A DNA stretch of 64,000 bases from Halorientalis marina (GCF_023028345.1 NZ_CP095487.1:124001-188000), one strand, 5' to 3'. Numbered from the stretch's first letter, positions 1-8,030 are shown. Notes: generated from the sequence alone by a model not told the origin. A program made the numbers and translations.

Positions 1-1
1 C

Positions 2-334
2 ACCATCGTCGTCCTGATGGGCGTCGGCAAACTGCCCGACTACACCGCGGCCCTGCGCGATGCCGGCATGGACCCCGAGACGCCGGTCGCGCTGGTCGAG
101 CGGGGGACCTGGCCCGACCAGCGGGTGGCGATGGGAACCCTCGACACCATCGTCGACGCGCGCGACGAGATGGCGGTCGAACCGCCGGCGATCACCGTCA
201 TCGGCGACGTGGCCGCCGAACGCCAGCGCGTCCTCTCGCTGCTGGAGAACGGGCCCGAGCCGACGGCCGCGGAGCGGGCGGCCGCCGAGGACGCGGGTGT
301 CGAACCGACCGGCGACGGCGAGGCAAACGAATGA
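2..334 (+). CDS. cobA: Uroporphyrinogen-III C-methyltransferase, C-terminal part
   Basis: The open frame enters from the left edge, so only the last 110 or so residues are visible. They match the end of SAM-dependent uroporphyrinogen-III methyltransferases: TIVVLMGVGKLPDY, then the substrate-side strand PVALVERGTWPDQRVAMGTL and the closing PPAITVIGDV. The family makes precorrin-2 for siroheme, haem and cobamide synthesis. The stop overlaps the hemD start in ATGA, so the two are translationally coupled tetrapyrrole genes. The last 25 residues are an acidic tail typical of haloarchaea. The N-terminal SAM-binding half lies outside the window. Confidence 0.9.
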   Translation, partial: TIVVLMGVGKLPDYTAALRDAGMDPETPVALVERGTWPDQRVAMGTLDTIVDARDEMAVEPPAITVIGDVAAERQRVLSLLENGPEPTAAERAAAEDAGVEPTGDGEANE

Positions 335-1068
335 CCGACCGGCCCGCAGTCGCCGTCTTCCGCCCGGACGACGACCGCACCGACGACGCCGTTGCCCTGC
401 TCGAATCGCTGGACTGCGAGCCCGTCCCGGATCCGATGCTGGCGGTCGAGCCGACCGGCGCGGCCCCCCGGACCGACGCCGACTACGCCGTCCTCACGAG
501 CAAGACCGGCGCGGAACTGGCCCGCGAGGCGGACTGGGACCCCGGCGAGACGGCGGTCTGTGCCATCGGCGACCCCACTGCGGACGCGCTCCGCGAGGCG
601 GGCTACGCCGTGTCCCTCGTCCCCGAGGAGTTCTCCTCGGCCGGCCTGGTGACGGCCCTCGACGACGCGGTCGCGGGGGCGCGCGTCGAGGTGGCCCGGA
701 GCGACCACGGGAGCGCGGTACTGACCGACGGTCTGAACGACGCCGGCGCGTACGTCCACGAGACGGTGCTCTACCGGCTCGTGCGGCCCGACGGCGCCGG
801 CGATTCCGCGGCGCGCGCCGCGGCGGGCGACCTGGATGCCGCGCTCTTTACCTCGTCGCTGACCGTCGAGTACTTCCTCGACGCGGCGGCCGAGCGGGGC
901 GTCCGCGATGCGGCGCTCGAAGGGTTGAACGACGCCGTCGTCGCCGTCATCGGCGAGCCGACCCGCGAGACCGCCGCGGAACTCGGTATCGCCGTCGACG
1001 TGGTCCCCGAGCAGGCCGACTTCGAGGCGCTCGCGCGGGCGGGCGTCGCGGCGGTTCGCGACCGCTGA
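331..1068 (+). CDS. hemD: Uroporphyrinogen-III synthase
   Basis: A 245-residue protein with the usual length and two-lobed layout of HemD, which cyclises hydroxymethylbilane to uroporphyrinogen III. Visible family features are an N-terminal FRPDDDR strand, TSKTGAEL at the first lobe, the central ARSDHGSAVLTDGL, VLYRLV, and ALFTSSLTVEYFLDAA followed by VAVIGEPTRETAAELGI near the end. It overlaps the preceding methyltransferase by four bases (ATGA), which supports the start and a shared transcript. HemD is poorly conserved, so the neighbouring cobA adds weight. An IS6-type insertion sequence begins about 90 bases after its stop. Confidence 0.92.
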   Translation: MTDRPAVAVFRPDDDRTDDAVALLESLDCEPVPDPMLAVEPTGAAPRTDADYAVLTSKTGAELAREADWDPGETAVCAIGDPTADALREAGYAVSLVPEEFSSAGLVTALDDAVAGARVEVARSDHGSAVLTDGLNDAGAYVHETVLYRLVRPDGAGDSAARAAAGDLDAALFTSSLTVEYFLDAAAERGVRDAALEGLNDAVVAVIGEPTRETAAELGIAVDVVPEQADFEALARAGVAAVRDR

Positions 1069-1158
1069 GAGGCCGTTTTTCCGTCCGTGGAAACGCTCGC
1101 GCAGTGCGGCGTCGAGAGCCGCGCTGAAGACAGGGAGCGTGCACACCGAGAGCCGGGG

Positions 1159-1855
1159 GGTAGTGTTCAGATTAGCTGGTTCCATGCGAAGGCGAACGAT
1201 CGGAGCCAGTCGTCAGCTGTGTCCCGCTCGGCGTTGCTGAAACAGTTTGAGAACGAAGAAGTACGTCGTTTTACCTCACGAAAGACACGTTCGACGCTGT
1301 TCCGATTTCCGTGGCGCTCGTATCTGAAATCGAGGCCGTGTTGCTGGCAGGCGTCTTTCAGCGGTGCTGCGCCATCGACGAGAAACACGGCGTCGTCCAC
1401 GTCGTGTTTCTCGCGGAGTTCAGCAAATAACGCGTGAGCGAGAGCGTTTGTTCTCACCGGCTCAAGCTTTGTATGGAGTAATTCGTTCGTTTCGGGATCG
1501 ACTGCAGCGTACAGCCAATATTGCTCGTTGTTGAGTCGGATCACAGTCTCGTCGACCGCAACGTGATCCGGGCAGCGTCCAGTTTCGGGCTGTAGATCTG
1601 CCTTGTGAACCCAATTATGGACGGTGGATCGCGCTCGTTGGACACCGAATACCTCAAGAATCGAAACTGTATTCGAAAGCGAAAGACCAGCGAGATGCAA
1701 CTGAATACCGAGCTTCATCAGCAGTCGCGGTGTCGCCTCGCGTTCAACAAACTCTAAGTCGATCTGGGCGATACTACTGCCGAGGCGTGTATTTTCGGGC
1801 ATAGACCACTCAGAAAACACACCGCCTCACTCTTCATCCTTATCTGAACACCGCC
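1159..1855. mobile_element. IS6-family insertion sequence, complete, 697 bp
   Basis: The element is bounded by imperfect 17-bp terminal inverted repeats: GGTAGTGTTCAGATTAG at the left (1159-1175), and at the right, read on the minus strand from 1855, GGCGGTGTTCAGATAAG (14 of 17 identical). The flanks are AGCCGGGG (1151-1158) and AGCTGGGG (1856-1863), an 8-bp target duplication with one mismatch, which is the length expected for IS6 elements. One intact transposase gene on the minus strand fills it. It sits between hemD and a small zinc-motif gene and may have separated the latter from its promoter. The mismatched duplication suggests the insertion is not very recent. Confidence 0.9.
1167..1802 (-). 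CDS. IS6-family DDE transposase (ISH14/ISH15-like)
   Basis: A 211-residue haloarchaeal IS6-type transposase. An N-terminal helix-turn-helix part (SLSNTVSILEVFGV ... STVHNWVHKADL) precedes the DDE catalytic core: first Asp in HVAVDETVIRL, second in VFLVDGAAPL, and Glu in RNSVERVFREVKRR. Length is normal for the family and there is no frameshift, so it looks functional. I chose the ATG at 1802 (MPENTRLGSS), the usual start of relatives; an ATG at 1820 would add six residues. The stop lies inside the left terminal repeat. Confidence 0.93.
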   Translation of the reverse strand: MPENTRLGSSIAQIDLEFVEREATPRLLMKLGIQLHLAGLSLSNTVSILEVFGVQRARSTVHNWVHKADLQPETGRCPDHVAVDETVIRLNNEQYWLYAAVDPETNELLHTKLEPVRTNALAHALFAELREKHDVDDAVFLVDGAAPLKDACQQHGLDFRYERHGNRNSVERVFREVKRRTSSFSNCFSNAERDTADDWLRSFAFAWNQLI

Positions 1856-1905
1856 AGCTGGGGCGACCACAGCATTATTTCGCTTGCTGCCCCTACGGAG
1901 CGAGG

Positions 1906-2196
1906 ATGGCAGACACGGAAAACGAACGGGAGCAGGCGGCCGACGAGAACCGACGCGAGGACGGAGTGCCGGACTCGCTGCCCGAGTGCCACCGTCGCGG
2001 CTGCACCGAGCGAGCGCGGTTCGTCGTCCTCGAACGATATCAGGAAGAAACGGGGCACGGTGCCGTCGAGGCGGAGGCCGTTCTCTGTCGGGAGCATACG
2101 ACCGAAGAGAGTCCCGCGAACCTCGATGGCAGTTACGCAGACTACGTGTTTCGTGTCGAGCCTCTCGAAGCGGCGCCGGACGGCGACACGGCGTGA
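1906..2196 (+). CDS. Small haloarchaeal protein with a Cys/His zinc-type motif
   Basis: A 96-residue very acidic protein of unknown function. The central part has CHRRGC, then about 40 residues on LCREH, a C-x4-C ... C-x2-H arrangement that could bind one zinc ion. A charged, probably disordered N-terminus of about 25 residues and an acidic tail flank it. Its start lies only 50 bases inside the right end of the insertion sequence, so its original promoter may be disrupted. No function can be assigned; similar short Cys/His proteins are common in haloarchaea. Confidence 0.7.
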   Translation: MADTENEREQAADENRREDGVPDSLPECHRRGCTERARFVVLERYQEETGHGAVEAEAVLCREHTTEESPANLDGSYADYVFRVEPLEAAPDGDTA

Positions 2197-2420
2197 GCGG
2201 CCGGCCGTCGTTCGATGCCGGCCACGGTGCCGCCACCGATACCCATCCCGGAGCGCCGCCGATCAACGCCGAACTCGAAGCCGAGATCCGGTGCGTCGAG
2301 TGGCTCCCCTGTCGTGCGCATCCAGCCGCTGTCTTCGTCACGGCGCTCCGGTCACCCACTGCTAATGTCGACGGAGCGCCGTCTCCGCGTCGCGCCCGGT
2401 CCAGCCCCATCGTCCGGAAG

Positions 2421-2430
2421 TTTATATCCC
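2421..2430 (+). promoter_or_regulatory. TATA-like box of the DHH phosphoesterase gene
   Basis: TTTATATCCC lies about 27 bases before the ATG at 2453, which fits a leaderless haloarchaeal promoter. Between box and start lies GCGATACGAAACCG, also present in the 52-bp inverted repeats at 4705 and 5681. Confidence 0.6.
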
Positions 2431-2452
2431 TGAGCGCGATACGAAACCGTGT

Positions 2453-3964
2453 ATGGCCGGACCCGTTCCCGCCCTCGACGAGCGTGCCGCGGCGTGTGCC
2501 GAGCGCCTGCGAGCGGCCGACAGCGTCCTGCTCGCGTCCCACATCGACGCCGACGGGCTGACCAGCGCCGCCATCGCCGCGACGGCGCTCGAACGGGCCG
2601 GACTCGACTTCGAGGTCGTGTTCAAAAACCAGCTCGACGACGCGGAGATCGCCTCCATCGCCGCCCGCGAGTACGACACCGTCCTCTTTACCGACTTCGG
2701 GAGCGGCCAGCTCGACTGCATCAGCGACCACGAGGCCGCCGGCGACTTCACGCCCGTCATCGCCGACCACCACCAGCCCGCCGATACAGGGACGGAGTAC
2801 CACCTCAACCCCCTGCTGGAGGGCATCGACGGCGCCTCGGAACTGTCCGGCGCGGGCGCGAGTTACGTCCTCGCGCGGGCGCTCGCGGAGACGAGCGACG
2901 GCGCGGCGACCGACGGCGGGCAGGCGAACGACGGGAGCGTGCCCGCGTCGGAGTATGCCGATGGCGGCGCGGCGGGAGCGGGCGTCGAGGGCGTCGCGGA
3001 CAACCGCGACCTGGCGGGGCTGGCCGTCGTCGGCGCGGTCGGGGACATGCAGGCCGTCGGCGGCGAACTCCACGGCGCGAACGCGAACATCGTCGCGGAG
3101 GGCGTCGCGGCCGGGGTCCTCGACGAGGGGACCGACCTCGCGCTCTACGGGAAACAGACCCGGCCGCTCCCGAAGCTCCTGGAGTACTCAAGCGAGGTGC
3201 GGATTCCCGGTATCTCGAACGACGAATCGGGGGCTATCGCCTTCCTCGACGGCCTCGGGCTCGACCTGAAAGAGGGGGGCGAGTGGCGCCGCTGGGTCGA
3301 CCTGACCGACGAGGAACGGCAGACGGTTGCGAGTTCGCTCGTCCAGCGGGCGATCAAGCGCGGCGTCTCGGCCGAGAAGGTGGACGGACTCGTGGCGACG
3401 ACCTACACGCTCACCGCGGAGCCGAAGGGGACGGAGCTGCGCGACGCCAGCGAGTTCTCGACCCTCCTCAACGCCACCGCGCGGTACGAGCGGGCGGACG
3501 TGGGGCTGGCGGTCTGTCTCGGCGACCGCGAGGCGGGACTGGAACGGGCGCGGAAACTCCTCCGGACCCACCGGCGGAACCTCTCGGAGGGGCTCCAGTG
3601 GGTGAAATCGGAGGGCGTCACCCGCGAGGACAACCTCCAGTGGTTCGACGCGGGCGACGCGATCCGCGAGACCATCGTCGGCATCGTCGCCGGGATGGCC
3701 GTCGGCGTCGAGGGCGTCGATCCGGACACGCCCATCGTCGCCTTCGCGCGAAAGAGCGACGAGGAGACGAAGGTGTCGGCCCGCGGCACCGGCCGGCTGG
3801 TCGCGCAGGGCCTCGATCTGTCGGTCGTGATGGGCGAGGCGAGCGAGGCGGTCGGCGGCGGGGGTGGCGGCCACAACGTCGCCGCCGGCGCGACCATCCC
3901 CGCCGGCGAGGAACGGGCGTTCATCGACCGTGCCGACGAAATCGTCGGCGACCAGCTGGGGTGA
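2453..3964 (+). CDS. DHH/DHHA1 family phosphoesterase, archaeal RecJ-like
   Basis: A 503-residue protein. Motif I is HIDADG (residues 30-35), where the first Asp-His triad acts in metal binding; FTDFGSG and VIADHHQP (DHH motif) follow at about residues 80-108. A second DHH block lies near NRDLAGLAVVGAVGDMQ, and the C-terminal DHHA1 domain ends in GGGGGGHNVAAGATIP, the Gly-rich substrate-binding signature. Proteins of this type act as single-strand 5'-3' exonucleases or nano-RNA/cyclic-dinucleotide phosphodiesterases; which applies here cannot be told. A haloarchaea-type acidic insertion lies at residues 145-185. A TATA-like box supports the ATG start. Confidence 0.88.
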   Translation: MAGPVPALDERAAACAERLRAADSVLLASHIDADGLTSAAIAATALERAGLDFEVVFKNQLDDAEIASIAAREYDTVLFTDFGSGQLDCISDHEAAGDFTPVIADHHQPADTGTEYHLNPLLEGIDGASELSGAGASYVLARALAETSDGAATDGGQANDGSVPASEYADGGAAGAGVEGVADNRDLAGLAVVGAVGDMQAVGGELHGANANIVAEGVAAGVLDEGTDLALYGKQTRPLPKLLEYSSEVRIPGISNDESGAIAFLDGLGLDLKEGGEWRRWVDLTDEERQTVASSLVQRAIKRGVSAEKVDGLVATTYTLTAEPKGTELRDASEFSTLLNATARYERADVGLAVCLGDREAGLERARKLLRTHRRNLSEGLQWVKSEGVTREDNLQWFDAGDAIRETIVGIVAGMAVGVEGVDPDTPIVAFARKSDEETKVSARGTGRLVAQGLDLSVVMGEASEAVGGGGGGHNVAAGATIPAGEERAFIDRADEIVGDQLG

Positions 3965-3969
3965 GCGGC

Positions 3970-4650
3970 TCAGCTATCGAGGAGCGCGAGGAGTCGATCG
4001 CGGTTGAGATACCCCCACAGCGACGCCCCGACCAGGACGGCGAGCGCGACCACCGCCAGTCCGACGTTCCCGCTGGCGAAGCCCGCGCCGGAGACGTTCA
4101 CCAGAACGAAGGCGGGCGCACGGCCGACGACGGCGATAGTGACCAGTTTCCAGAGGTCGATCTCGGTCAGCCCGCCGACGAAACAGAGCACGTCGTCGGG
4201 CAGGCCGGGGACGAAGAAGACGATGAAGAGACCGGGGATGCCGGCGTGAGCGGCGAAGTCGTCGAATCGGTCGAGTGCCTCGTCGTCGACGACGTGCTCG
4301 ACGAAGGGACGGCCGTACCGGCGGGAGAGCCAGAACGCGATGGCACTCCCGATCCCGATTCCGAGGATGCTGTACACCGAGCCCCAGAGCGAGCCAAAGA
4401 GGTAGCCGCTGGCGAAGCCGGTCACCTGTCCGGGGATGGGTGCGACCACGACCTGCAGGACCTGGAGCGCGACGAACACGAGCGGCGCGTAGACCCCGAA
4501 GCCGGCCACGAACTCCCGAATCCCGGCCCCTGTGGTGAGGAAGGGCGCGTACGTCCGGACGAGGAAGGCGAGTGCCCCGAACGCGACCACGACGACGAGC
4601 GCGGCGAGCAGGGCCGTCCGCCGCGCGCTCCGTGAACTGAAAACCCCCAT
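3970..4650 (-). CDS. TVP38/TMEM64 (DedA-like) family membrane protein
   Basis: A 226-residue integral membrane protein with about five or six hydrophobic segments. The central region carries the SNARE-associated/VTT signature: VVVAPIPGQVTGFASGYLFG, then GSAIAFWLSRRYGRPFVE and FFVPGLPDDVLCFVGGLTEI. VTT proteins are implicated in lipid scrambling and membrane homeostasis. I chose the ATG at 4650 (MGVFSSRSARR) because the longer frame (from 4731) runs into the inverted repeat and has no hydrophobic character there. It converges on the DHH gene with six bases between the stops. Confidence 0.88.
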   Translation of the reverse strand: MGVFSSRSARRTALLAALVVVVAFGALAFLVRTYAPFLTTGAGIREFVAGFGVYAPLVFVALQVLQVVVAPIPGQVTGFASGYLFGSLWGSVYSILGIGIGSAIAFWLSRRYGRPFVEHVVDDEALDRFDDFAAHAGIPGLFIVFFVPGLPDDVLCFVGGLTEIDLWKLVTIAVVGRAPAFVLVNVSGAGFASGNVGLAVVALAVLVGASLWGYLNRDRLLALLDS

Positions 4651-4704
4651 CGACTGCCGATACGGCCGCCGGCCCGAAAAGGCACCGCTCGGTCCCCGGC
4701 AGAA

Positions 4705-4756
4705 CCGGGGCGCCCCGGTTTCGTATCGCACTCCGCGGTGTACAGCGTCAGACGCC
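4705..4756. repeat. 52-bp inverted repeat, left copy
   Basis: This 52-base stretch is repeated in inverted orientation at 5681-5732 with a single mismatch (position 4736, C against the partner's T). The outer end holds the perfect palindrome CCGGGGCGCCCCGG; next to it is a TTTCGTATCGC block. Similarity stops sharply at both ends of the copies. The two copies enclose the enoyl-CoA hydratase gene and about 925 bases of DNA. Confidence 0.95.
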
Positions 4757-4877
4757 GCTCTTTCCTGCCGGTCCGCGGAGACGGCCGAAATCGCACCGCA
4801 CAGCCCCCGGAAACCGAACGTCGGCGACGACCGCGCCCACCCGGGGATATTTGCCAGGAGCTGCCGAACGCCACGGT

Positions 4878-5633
4878 ATGAGCGTCGAGTACGAGCGACG
4901 CGGCTCGGTGGCAGTGGTGACGGTCGACCGCCCGGAGCGGCGCAACGCGGTCGACAGGGAGACGGCCCTCGCGCTCCGGGCGGCCTGGGAACGGTTCGAC
5001 GAGGACGATGCCGTCGACGTGGGCGTCCTCACGGGTGCGAACGGTACCTTCTCCGCGGGCGCGGACCTCAAAGCGATGGACCTGGAGGACGACCCCGAGG
5101 GGTACCTCGGCTTCTCGCGGATGCAGGTCTCGAAGCCCACCGTCGCGGCCGTGGAGGGGCACTGCGTGGCCGGTGGTATCGAGATGGCGCTCTGGTGTGA
5201 CCTCCGGGTCGCGGCCGAGACCGCCGAGTTCGGCTGTTTCGAGCGGCGGTTCGGCGTGCCGCTCGTCGACGGCGGCACGCAGCGGCTACCCAGAGTGGTC
5301 GGCCTCGGGCGCGCGCTCGACCTGATCCTGACCGGGCGCGCCCTCGACGCGGAGACGGCGAAGGAGTGGGGGCTCGTCAACCGCCTCGCCCCCGAGGGCG
5401 AGGCGCTAGAGCGGGCCGTCGAGGTGGCCGAGCTGATCGCCGGCTTCCCACAGGAGACGGTCCGGACGGACCGCGCCGCGGTTTACGACGGCCTCGGCGA
5501 GCCGATGGAGCAGGGACTGAAGATCGAGGCCTGGCACGGGTCCCGCGCGCTGGCGACCGCGATGGAGGGGGCGGACCGCTTCGCCGGCGGCGAGGGCCGC
5601 GGCGGCGAGGGCGTCGAAGACCCGGAATCGTAG
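4878..5633 (+). CDS. Enoyl-CoA hydratase/isomerase (crotonase) family protein
   Basis: A 251-residue crotonase-fold protein. Near the N-terminus are VAVVTVDRPERRNAVD and FSAGADLKAMD (first oxyanion-hole region), followed by VEGHCVAGGIEMALWCDLRV (second oxyanion Gly pair) and CFERRFGVPLVDGGTQRLPR, the usual active-site segment. The family hydrates enoyl-CoA or isomerises acyl-CoA in fatty acid or amino acid breakdown; the substrate cannot be read. The ATG at 4878 is preferred over 4851 because the conserved protein begins at MSVEYERRG. The gene stands alone, enclosed by 52-bp inverted repeats, with no beta-oxidation neighbours. Confidence 0.9.
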   Translation: MSVEYERRGSVAVVTVDRPERRNAVDRETALALRAAWERFDEDDAVDVGVLTGANGTFSAGADLKAMDLEDDPEGYLGFSRMQVSKPTVAAVEGHCVAGGIEMALWCDLRVAAETAEFGCFERRFGVPLVDGGTQRLPRVVGLGRALDLILTGRALDAETAKEWGLVNRLAPEGEALERAVEVAELIAGFPQETVRTDRAAVYDGLGEPMEQGLKIEAWHGSRALATAMEGADRFAGGEGRGGEGVEDPES

Positions 5634-5680
5634 GGGAGCGGCTCTTTTCAGCGGGGAGCCGTCGCTCGGGTGCCGCGACC

Positions 5681-5732
5681 GGCGTCTGACGCTGTACACC
5701 ACGGAGTGCGATACGAAACCGGGGCGCCCCGG
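5681..5732. repeat. 52-bp inverted repeat, right copy
   Basis: Inverted partner of 4705-4756 (51 of 52 bases identical), lying 47 bases after the enoyl-CoA hydratase stop. It ends in CCGGGGCGCCCCGG. The following 140 bases up to the next gene hold a few short GC-rich hairpins and no gene I can support. Confidence 0.95.
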
Positions 5733-5874
5733 CCAGCGAATCGGCGCCGCCGCTCGCCATGCGCCGTCGCGAAACCCCGTTGGGGAACGGGGAAAACGTG
5801 TAGCCGGCAGAGCTACGAGGGGGAGCTGCAGTGCCGGTCCTGCAGCGTGGTGCTGGGTGCTGCAGTCGGGGGGA

Positions 5875-6168
5875 CTACAGCGGGAGGCTGCGTGGATCGA
5901 GAGTGAGCGTGGTGTGTCCGAGCGCGGCCTCATGGATGGCGTTCGCGAGGTCCGTGCCGACGGCCTCGTCGCCGAGGTACTCGCGGTGCCCACCCACACT
6001 CCCGGTCGCGGCGATCACGTCGACCGATACCGACTGCGCGGCGGCCGCTCCGACCATGGCACTGGCGCCCGTCCCGGCCACCGCCGCCGCGCCGAGTCCA
6101 CGCAGGACCCGGCGTCTACTCGTCGTCGTTCGTCCGTCCGATTCACCCGTAGTGTCGTCCGTTCCCAT
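5875..6168 (-). CDS. Small twin-arginine-signal protein, unknown function
   Basis: A 97-residue protein whose first 45 residues are a Tat signal: TTTSRRRVLRGLG, a hydrophobic Ala/Gly stretch and an AAAQS cleavage-like site. The mature part is only about 50 residues (SVSVDVIAATGSVGGHREYL ...) with no recognised domain. It may be a complete small secreted protein or the N-terminal remnant of a longer one; the sequence does not decide. It is transcribed away from the Bat-like pseudogene from a shared TATA region at 6227-6236. Confidence 0.5.
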   Translation of the reverse strand: MGTDDTTGESDGRTTTSRRRVLRGLGAAAVAGTGASAMVGAAAAQSVSVDVIAATGSVGGHREYLGDEAVGTDLANAIHEAALGHTTLTLDPRSLPL

Positions 6169-6226
6169 ACTGCACCCGAACAGTGCGGGGTATCGCGGGT
6201 GTATCTTGGTGCGGTCATGACCACAT

Positions 6227-6236
6227 CTTTATAATT
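6227..6236. promoter_or_regulatory. Shared TATA region of divergent genes
   Basis: TTTATAATTT is nearly symmetrical and lies about 33 bases before the GTG at 6269 on the plus strand and about 60 bases before the ATG at 6168 on the minus strand, so it could serve both directions. Confidence 0.45.
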
Positions 6237-6268
6237 TCCCGCGAACAGGTCGTACGAGAGGGGGCGAC

Positions 6269-6786
6269 GTGTGGGAGATCGGGTACACCATCACGCCGGA
6301 CGAGGGGCACTTCGACCGGGGGGAGCGGGCGCTGTGGCGGGCGGGTATCTCCCAGCAGGCGATCCGGTCGCTGGAGTTCGTCGCCGACGGGACGGTCGTG
6401 CTCGTCTACGAGTTCGACTGTTCGGCGGCGCGGCGGGAGTCGGTCCTCGGCGACGGCGGCGGGAAGGTCGTCGACTACGCGATCACGAAGGGGGGCGACC
6501 GGCCGGACGAACCGCTGGTCGCCCAGATCAGGCTCCGGCCGGGCGAGACGCTCCAGCGGGTGCTGTCGGTCCACCGGTCGTTCGGCGTCTCGGTGTCGTT
6601 CCCGATCCGGTATCTCCGGCACGATCCGGCGACCATCGAGATCGTCGAGACGGGGCCGCGGGCGGAACTGAGCGAGCGGATCGCGGAGACCCGCGCGTTC
6701 GCGAGCGTCGAGGTCAGCATCTCCGCCGGATCGAAGGGCGGCTCGTCTCGGCGGGCGTGCCGGGGGCGGACGAGGAACCGCAGTGA
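6269..6786 (+). pseudogene. Bat-like transcriptional regulator with most of its HTH domain deleted
   Basis: The first 150 residues (MWEIGYTITPDEGHFDRGER ... SFPIRYLRHDPATIEIVETG) resemble the N-terminal sensor region of haloarchaeal bacterio-opsin-activator-like regulators, which end in an HTH_10 domain of about 60 residues. Here the sensor reads in one frame to about 6715 (AFASVEV). The next recognisable piece, GQHLRRIEGRLVSAGVPG, is the last helix of HTH_10 and lies in the +1 frame, ending at a TGA at 6784-6786. An internal deletion of roughly 150-200 bases that also shifts the frame explains this. The original frame continues to 6889 through unrelated sequence. It cannot bind DNA as its relatives do. 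Confidence 0.7.
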
Positions 6787-6854
6787 GGAGAATCGACCGT
6801 TCGAGGGTCGAAACGGCCATCAACTCTTTATCCGGGTAGTCAAAAGCCGGGTGT

Positions 6855-7154
6855 ATGAATCAGGAGGCCGACGAGCGAACCGAGCGTGAACGCCTCATCT
6901 TCGGCGCCGGCTTCGTGTTCGGCGTGATGTTCGCGCTGTTGATCCTCGCGCTCGTGTTCGCCGCCGTCGTGCCGGAGACGGTGACGTTGAGCACGGTCTT
7001 CTCCTCGACCATCGTCCTCCCGATCGCCGCCGCGGTCGCGTTCGCCGGTGCCGTCGGGATCGCGCTGTACGTTCTCGCCCTGCCCAACCGCGGGCTGGCG
7101 CTCCGCGAAGGCGCCCTCTTCACCGATGACGACCCCGACCCCGAGATGGAATAG
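6855..7154 (+). CDS. Small membrane protein, two transmembrane segments
   Basis: A 99-residue protein with a charged N-terminus (MNQEADERTERER), two hydrophobic segments (about residues 14-40 and 50-77) and an acidic C-terminus. Both termini are predicted to be on the same side of the membrane. No family is recognised with confidence. It lies between the degraded Bat-like gene and a DUF5783-type gene in the same direction, 36 bases before the latter. Confidence 0.7.
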   Translation: MNQEADERTERERLIFGAGFVFGVMFALLILALVFAAVVPETVTLSTVFSSTIVLPIAAAVAFAGAVGIALYVLALPNRGLALREGALFTDDDPDPEME

Positions 7155-7190
7155 CGACCGACTTTTAGGCTGGCCGACCAAGACCCGGCG

Positions 7191-7508
7191 ATGACCGAGT
7201 TCGACCCCGACAAGTTCGAGGACAAGTACGCGAACTACTTCCCCGAGCTCCAGCAGTCCTACAAGCGGGCGTTCGAGACGATGAACGACCGCTACGACTC
7301 GGAGCTGATTCACGCCATCGACCAGTTCGTCCTCAACGAGAGCGAGCCGTTTTATGAGGGCGACGGCGAGTTCCGGATCGAACTCCCCGCGGACCCCTAC
7401 GACCGCCTCCAGGGCGTCGTCGTCGCCGAGGAGAAGTTCGAGGAACTCCTGGACCGCTACGTCGACGAGATCGAGGGCGAACTGCAGCGCACGTTCGGCC
7501 TCCAGTAG
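7191..7508 (+). CDS. DUF5783-type haloarchaeal protein
   Basis: A 105-residue soluble protein, acidic and mostly helical in character, with MTEFDPDKFEDKYANYFPEL at the start and ELLDRYVDEIEGELQRTFGL at the end. I recognise it as the short haloarchaeal family annotated as DUF5783; no function is known. It has no Cys pairs, signal or membrane segment. The start is a clear ATG after a pyrimidine-rich stretch. Confidence 0.75.
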   Translation: MTEFDPDKFEDKYANYFPELQQSYKRAFETMNDRYDSELIHAIDQFVLNESEPFYEGDGEFRIELPADPYDRLQGVVVAEEKFEELLDRYVDEIEGELQRTFGLQ

Positions 7509-7547
7509 GGGGCGGCCTTTTTCACCGCGCTGGTCGGGAGGGACGGC

Positions 7548-7946
7548 ATGGAACGGCGACTGGTCTCCGACGGGACCGAGTGGGAACGGCAGGTCGGCTA
7601 CTCGCGGGCGGTCAGGGCGGGCGACACCGTCCACGTCGCGGGGACGACCGCGACCGACGACGACGGCGAGCCGGTCGCCCCCGGCGAGCCGTACGAACAG
7701 ACCCGACACGCGCTCGGGCTGGTGGCCGAGGCCCTCGACGAGGCCGGCGCGGGCGTCGGCGACGTGGTTCGAACCCGCCTGTACGTGACCGACATCGACG
7801 ACTGGGAGGCGGTCGGCCGCGCCCACGGCGAGGTTTTCGGCGACGTGCGCCCGGCGGCGACGATGGTCGAAGTCGAGGCGTTGATCGACCCCGACCTCGT
7901 CGTGGAGGTCGAGGTAGTCGCGAAAGTCGACCACGAGCGGGACTGA
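7548..7946 (+). CDS. RidA family protein (YjgF/YER057c/UK114)
   Basis: A 132-residue protein of the RidA fold. Features are GYSRAVRAGDTVHVAGTT at the start, GVGDVVRTRLYVTDIDDW in the middle (the Arg is the conserved imine-substrate ligand) and RPAATMVEVEALIDPDLVVE at the end. RidA enzymes hydrolyse reactive enamine/imine intermediates released by PLP enzymes; some homologues have other roles. It appears to be a single-gene unit, 40 bases after the DUF5783-type gene. Confidence 0.93.
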   Translation: MERRLVSDGTEWERQVGYSRAVRAGDTVHVAGTTATDDDGEPVAPGEPYEQTRHALGLVAEALDEAGAGVGDVVRTRLYVTDIDDWEAVGRAHGEVFGDVRPAATMVEVEALIDPDLVVEVEVVAKVDHERD

Positions 7947-8030
7947 GCCGCCAGCGAAAGGAGTCGTGGTTACGCGCCGACCATGTGAGACCAAAGGCTA
8001 ATGACCGGTGGCGCTCTATCTCCGGCCACA

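Noticed and set aside
2449..4635. A 728-residue plus-strand frame overlapping the DHH gene and the TVP38-type gene
   Set aside because: Composition is Arg/Gly/Pro-rich, typical of an out-of-frame reading of high-GC DNA; the DHH motifs lie in a different frame.
5875..6168. A large secreted protein broken by a frameshift
   Set aside because: No downstream in-frame continuation with family features is seen in the adjacent frames; kept only as a small Tat protein.
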